Shown here: one piece after another, positions 16,053-18,022 of the stretch
Layout of the letters: each line of letters begins with the position of its first letter
Numbering within the stretch: position 1 is the first letter of the stretch
DNA from: an uncultured Clostridia bacterium
Lineage (GTDB): Bacteria > Bacillota > Clostridia > UBA1381 > UMGS1253
Reading direction: 5' to 3'
NCBI GenBank assembly: GCA_937892135.1
Contig: CALAUK010000131.1
Coordinates: 1 to 18,022 of the forward strand
DNA length: 18,022 bases
Position numbers and translations under genes: made by a program
Notes under the pieces: model-generated
The model's input: only the letters and a program-made list of their open reading frames with translations
What the model was told of the DNA's origin: nothing
Databases searched by the model: none

Positions 16053-16152
16053 ACATTTATGTAATTTTAAATTAATTTTTACTCATCAGGAGACAACACT
16101 CCGATAATAATACTATATCATTAATTTTTCAAGCAGTCAACAACATAAATGT
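16053..16152. repeat. inverted pair of ACATTTATGT motifs flanking the SLH promoter
   Basis: ACATTTATGT at 16053-16062 and its exact reverse complement ACATAAATGT at 16143-16152 lie on either side of the minus-strand promoter. Each is itself a partial palindrome (ACAT-two bases-ATGT), and their centres are exactly 90 bp apart. They could be operators for a dimeric regulator, but in DNA this AT-rich chance matches are quite possible. Confidence 0.3.
16112..16140 (-). promoter_or_regulatory. predicted promoter of the large SLH gene
   Basis: On the minus strand, TTGACT (16135-16140) and TATAGT (16112-16117) are 17 bp apart, and the -10 is preceded by TGA (extended -10). The start would be near 16105, giving a leader of about 75 bases that contains a small GGAG/CTCC stem. 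Confidence 0.65.
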
Positions 16153-16281
16153 TATTATATTATTACAATTCGAATACATTTTTAAGCCATTATAGTTAAT
16201 TTTGTCGATTTTTTCAAGATAAAATATACATTTTTACCAAAAAAACAGGCATAAATTCTATTAATACAGCCCAAAAAGTAT

Positions 16282-16310
16282 TTGACAATAAAGCTAAAAG
16301 AGTATAAAAT
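16282..16310 (+). promoter_or_regulatory. predicted strong promoter of the small SLH gene and downstream ATPase
   Basis: A consensus -35 TTGACA (16282-16287) and TAAAAT (16305-16310) are separated by 17 bp. Transcription would start near 16317, about 42 bases before the ATG. With the promoter at 16112-16140 it explains the 328-base divergent intergenic region. Confidence 0.75.
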
Positions 16311-16358
16311 ATATTATAGAACGCTTTTAGTTATTTTTTATTATACGGAGGTAGAAAA

Positions 16359-17279
16359 ATGAAGAAATTAATTTGTACTATAATGGCAGTTATGATGATT
16401 ATCTCATGTTCTTCAGCGCTTGCAGCAAGCTTTGTTGATATGCCTGATAACTGGGCAACAGAAGCTCTTACAAAAGCAGTTGATAACAACCTTTTAACAG
16501 GATATGATGACAACACAATAAGACCTAATGACAATGTTACACGAGCGCAGATGGCAACAATTATGGTTCGTGCTTTTGGCGCAACAAAAGAGGCCGACAT
16601 TTCTGCTTTTTCTGATGTAAACAGCACTGACTGGTATTATTCTTATATGGCAATTTCAGTTGAAATGGGTCTTTTTAAGGGTGACGGCGAAAATCTTAAC
16701 CCCACAAAGAACATTACACGTCAGGAAGCATTTCTTGTTTTGGCAAGAGCCTTTGATTTAAAAGACGGTGAGTCTTCGGTATTGGATAGCTTTAATGATA
16801 AAGAAAATGTTGCAAGCTGGGCTGCCGGCGCTACTGCAGCTATGGTTTCTAATGGTTATGTTAATGGCTCTAATGGCAATTTAAACCCCACAAACAACAT
16901 AACAAGAGCTGAATTTGCGGTTTTGATGAACAATATAGTTAAGCAGTATATCACAGAAAGCGGAACATATGAAAAAGACGATATTGCCGAAGGCAACATT
17001 CTTGTTCGTGCAAACGATGTTACAATCAAAGGCGCAACAATCAAAGGTAACCTTATCTTAGGCTCGAGTGTTGAAAAGGGCGGAGTTATTCTTTCTTCCT
17101 CAAAGGTAGAGGGTGAAATCATTAATGACGATGCAAATGAAAAAGTAGTTAAGAAAGAAGCTGCAGCTGGCGGTGGCGGCGGTGGCGGTGGTTCCATCGG
17201 CGGTGGCACAGGCGACAGCGGTAATACAGGCTCCGATAATGGTGAAGCTCCAGGCATCGAGGACGGCGGCGAAATCTAA
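16359..17279 (+). CDS. SLH-domain surface protein with short beta-helix and polyglycine tail
   Basis: This is a 306-residue secreted protein. It has a signal peptide (1-23, ending SSALAA) and three SLH modules: about 24-73 (RPNDNVTRAQMATIMVRAFG), 84-132 (NPTKNITRQEAFLVLARAF) and 143-192 (NPTNNITRAEFAVLMNNIV). Then comes a 45-residue stretch of short alternating strands (210-256, ILVRANDVTIKGATIKGNLI) that looks like two or three turns of a beta helix. The tail contains eight consecutive glycines (271-278) and a Gly/Asp/Glu/Ser-rich end. SLH anchoring to the wall is well supported; the tail function is unknown. Related clostridial SLH proteins often carry a large domain after such a linker, but this one stops. 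GGAGG lies seven bases before ATG. Confidence 0.88.
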   Translation: MKKLICTIMAVMMIISCSSALAASFVDMPDNWATEALTKAVDNNLLTGYDDNTIRPNDNVTRAQMATIMVRAFGATKEADISAFSDVNSTDWYYSYMAISVEMGLFKGDGENLNPTKNITRQEAFLVLARAFDLKDGESSVLDSFNDKENVASWAAGATAAMVSNGYVNGSNGNLNPTNNITRAEFAVLMNNIVKQYITESGTYEKDDIAEGNILVRANDVTIKGATIKGNLILGSSVEKGGVILSSSKVEGEIINDDANEKVVKKEAAAGGGGGGGGSIGGGTGDSGNTGSDNGEAPGIEDGGEI

Positions 17280-17303
17280 AAATAATTTTAAGGAACTAAG
17301 TTT

Positions 17304-18020
17304 ATGAAAAGATGTAAAATTGCCGGTCTTATAGTTGATATTAACTGTATCGGTGAAATGATGGAAAGCAGAATAGAAAAATACCGCATTTCTGATTCAG
17401 ACGGGAAAGAGGCGGATATTACAATAGATATCCCCGAATCTGTTATAGAAGAGCGCGTTTTAAAAAGCTCCTCTGCGGAAATAGGTTATTCAGGCTTTGA
17501 ATATGTTTTGACAGGCGGGCACTTTTACCGCACACTCATAAATTTTGACGGATTTATGCTTCATTCCTCTGCTGTTGTGTTAGACGGAAAAGCTTACCTT
17601 TTCTCAGCCCCCTGCGGAACAGGAAAATCAACACATACTTCGCTTTGGGAAGAATACTTTAAAGACCGCGGCGCATATGTTATAAATGATGATAAGCCTG
17701 CTATACGCATGGAAAAAGACGGCACATTTACAGTATACGGAACTCCCTGGAGCGGAAAAACAGACAAAAACCAAAATTCCTCAGCGAAGCTTTGTGGAAT
17801 ATGCTTTCTTGAAAGAAGCGACGTTAATACTATTGAGAGGCTTCCCATTTCCCAGGCTATGGCAAAGCTTATATGGCAGACAACAAGGCCGAGAGACGAA
17901 GAAACTTTAGCGAAGCTTATGTCGCTTTTAGACAAGCTTTTAGCCGAAATCCCCGTTTACAAAATGGGCTGTAGAATTGATTATAATGCGGTAGAAACAG
18001 CATATAACGCTATGAAATAA
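17304..18020 (+). CDS. HPr kinase/PEPCK-like P-loop ATPase
   Basis: This is a 238-residue cytoplasmic protein without signal or membrane segments. The core matches the C-terminal catalytic fold of HPr kinase/phosphorylase: LHSSAVVLDGKAYLFSAPCG leads into the P-loop GTGKST (105-110) followed by His, then the acidic INDDKP (127-132) and GTPWSGK (146-152). It lacks the HprK N-terminal domain and is shorter than true HprK (about 310 residues), so it is unlikely to be the carbon-control HprK. Such stand-alone proteins are known beside PqqD-like and radical-SAM genes in peptide-modification loci, but none is visible here. AAGGAA lies eight bases upstream. The gap to the SLH gene is 24 bases with no terminator, so they are probably co-transcribed. 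The stop falls two bases before the window end. Confidence 0.8.
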   Translation: MKRCKIAGLIVDINCIGEMMESRIEKYRISDSDGKEADITIDIPESVIEERVLKSSSAEIGYSGFEYVLTGGHFYRTLINFDGFMLHSSAVVLDGKAYLFSAPCGTGKSTHTSLWEEYFKDRGAYVINDDKPAIRMEKDGTFTVYGTPWSGKTDKNQNSSAKLCGICFLERSDVNTIERLPISQAMAKLIWQTTRPRDEETLAKLMSLLDKLLAEIPVYKMGCRIDYNAVETAYNAMK

Positions 18021-18022
18021 CT

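Noticed and set aside
17160..17220. Polyglycine codon tract as a phase-variation switch
   Set aside because: The repeat unit is a mixed GGC/GGT triplet, so slippage would add or remove glycines in frame and would not switch the gene off.
16856..17257. Proline-rich minus-strand open frame opposite the small SLH gene
   Set aside because: The proline run is just the complement of the polyglycine codons, and the real gene has promoter, SD, signal peptide and SLH motifs.

Overview
The window looks like chromosomal DNA of a low-GC, Gram-positive-type anaerobe of the class Clostridia. The evidence is AT-rich intergenic DNA, strong AGGAGG-type ribosome binding sites, secreted proteins with S-layer homology (SLH) domains, a lipoprotein solute receptor, a LysM/G5/M23 wall hydrolase and an HPr-kinase-like ATPase. 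The species cannot be named from the sequence. No mobile element, tRNA, rRNA or CRISPR array was seen.

Layout. The first 50 bases may be the 3' end of a plus-strand gene that converges on tspO through a shared terminator (83-124). From 125 to 8550 every gene is on the minus strand. These are a TspO/MBR membrane protein; a membrane-anchored LysM-G5-M23 peptidoglycan hydrolase; a complete polyamine ABC importer operon potA-potB-potC-potD (transcribed from 6.6 kb down to 2.77 kb, with overlapping or near-touching genes); uracil-DNA glycosylase; and a secreted parvulin-type prolyl isomerase carrying an N-terminal stalk (copper amine oxidase N-like) domain, translationally coupled to ung. An AT-rich gap of about 560 bases (8551-9111) follows. 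It holds divergent promoters and a same-orientation cluster of DnaA-box-like 9-mers.

To the right, the plus strand carries a membrane acyltransferase, an M18 aminopeptidase and a GH77 4-alpha-glucanotransferase (malQ). malQ ends inside a bidirectional terminator shared with a convergent 947-residue SLH protein on the minus strand. A 328-base divergent promoter region separates that gene from a small SLH protein with a short beta-helix-like segment and a polyglycine tail. This is followed 24 bases later by an HPr kinase/PEPCK-like P-loop ATPase that ends at the window edge.

How the genes work together. Most are housekeeping or cell-envelope functions: polyamine uptake, wall remodelling, extracytoplasmic folding, S-layer-type surface proteins, peptide and glucan turnover, and DNA repair. 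The points most worth a second look are the DnaA-box cluster, a terminator-like hairpin just downstream of the pot promoter, and the pairing of a surface SLH protein with an HprK-like ATPase whose further partners would lie beyond the right edge. I saw no system that I can confidently call new.
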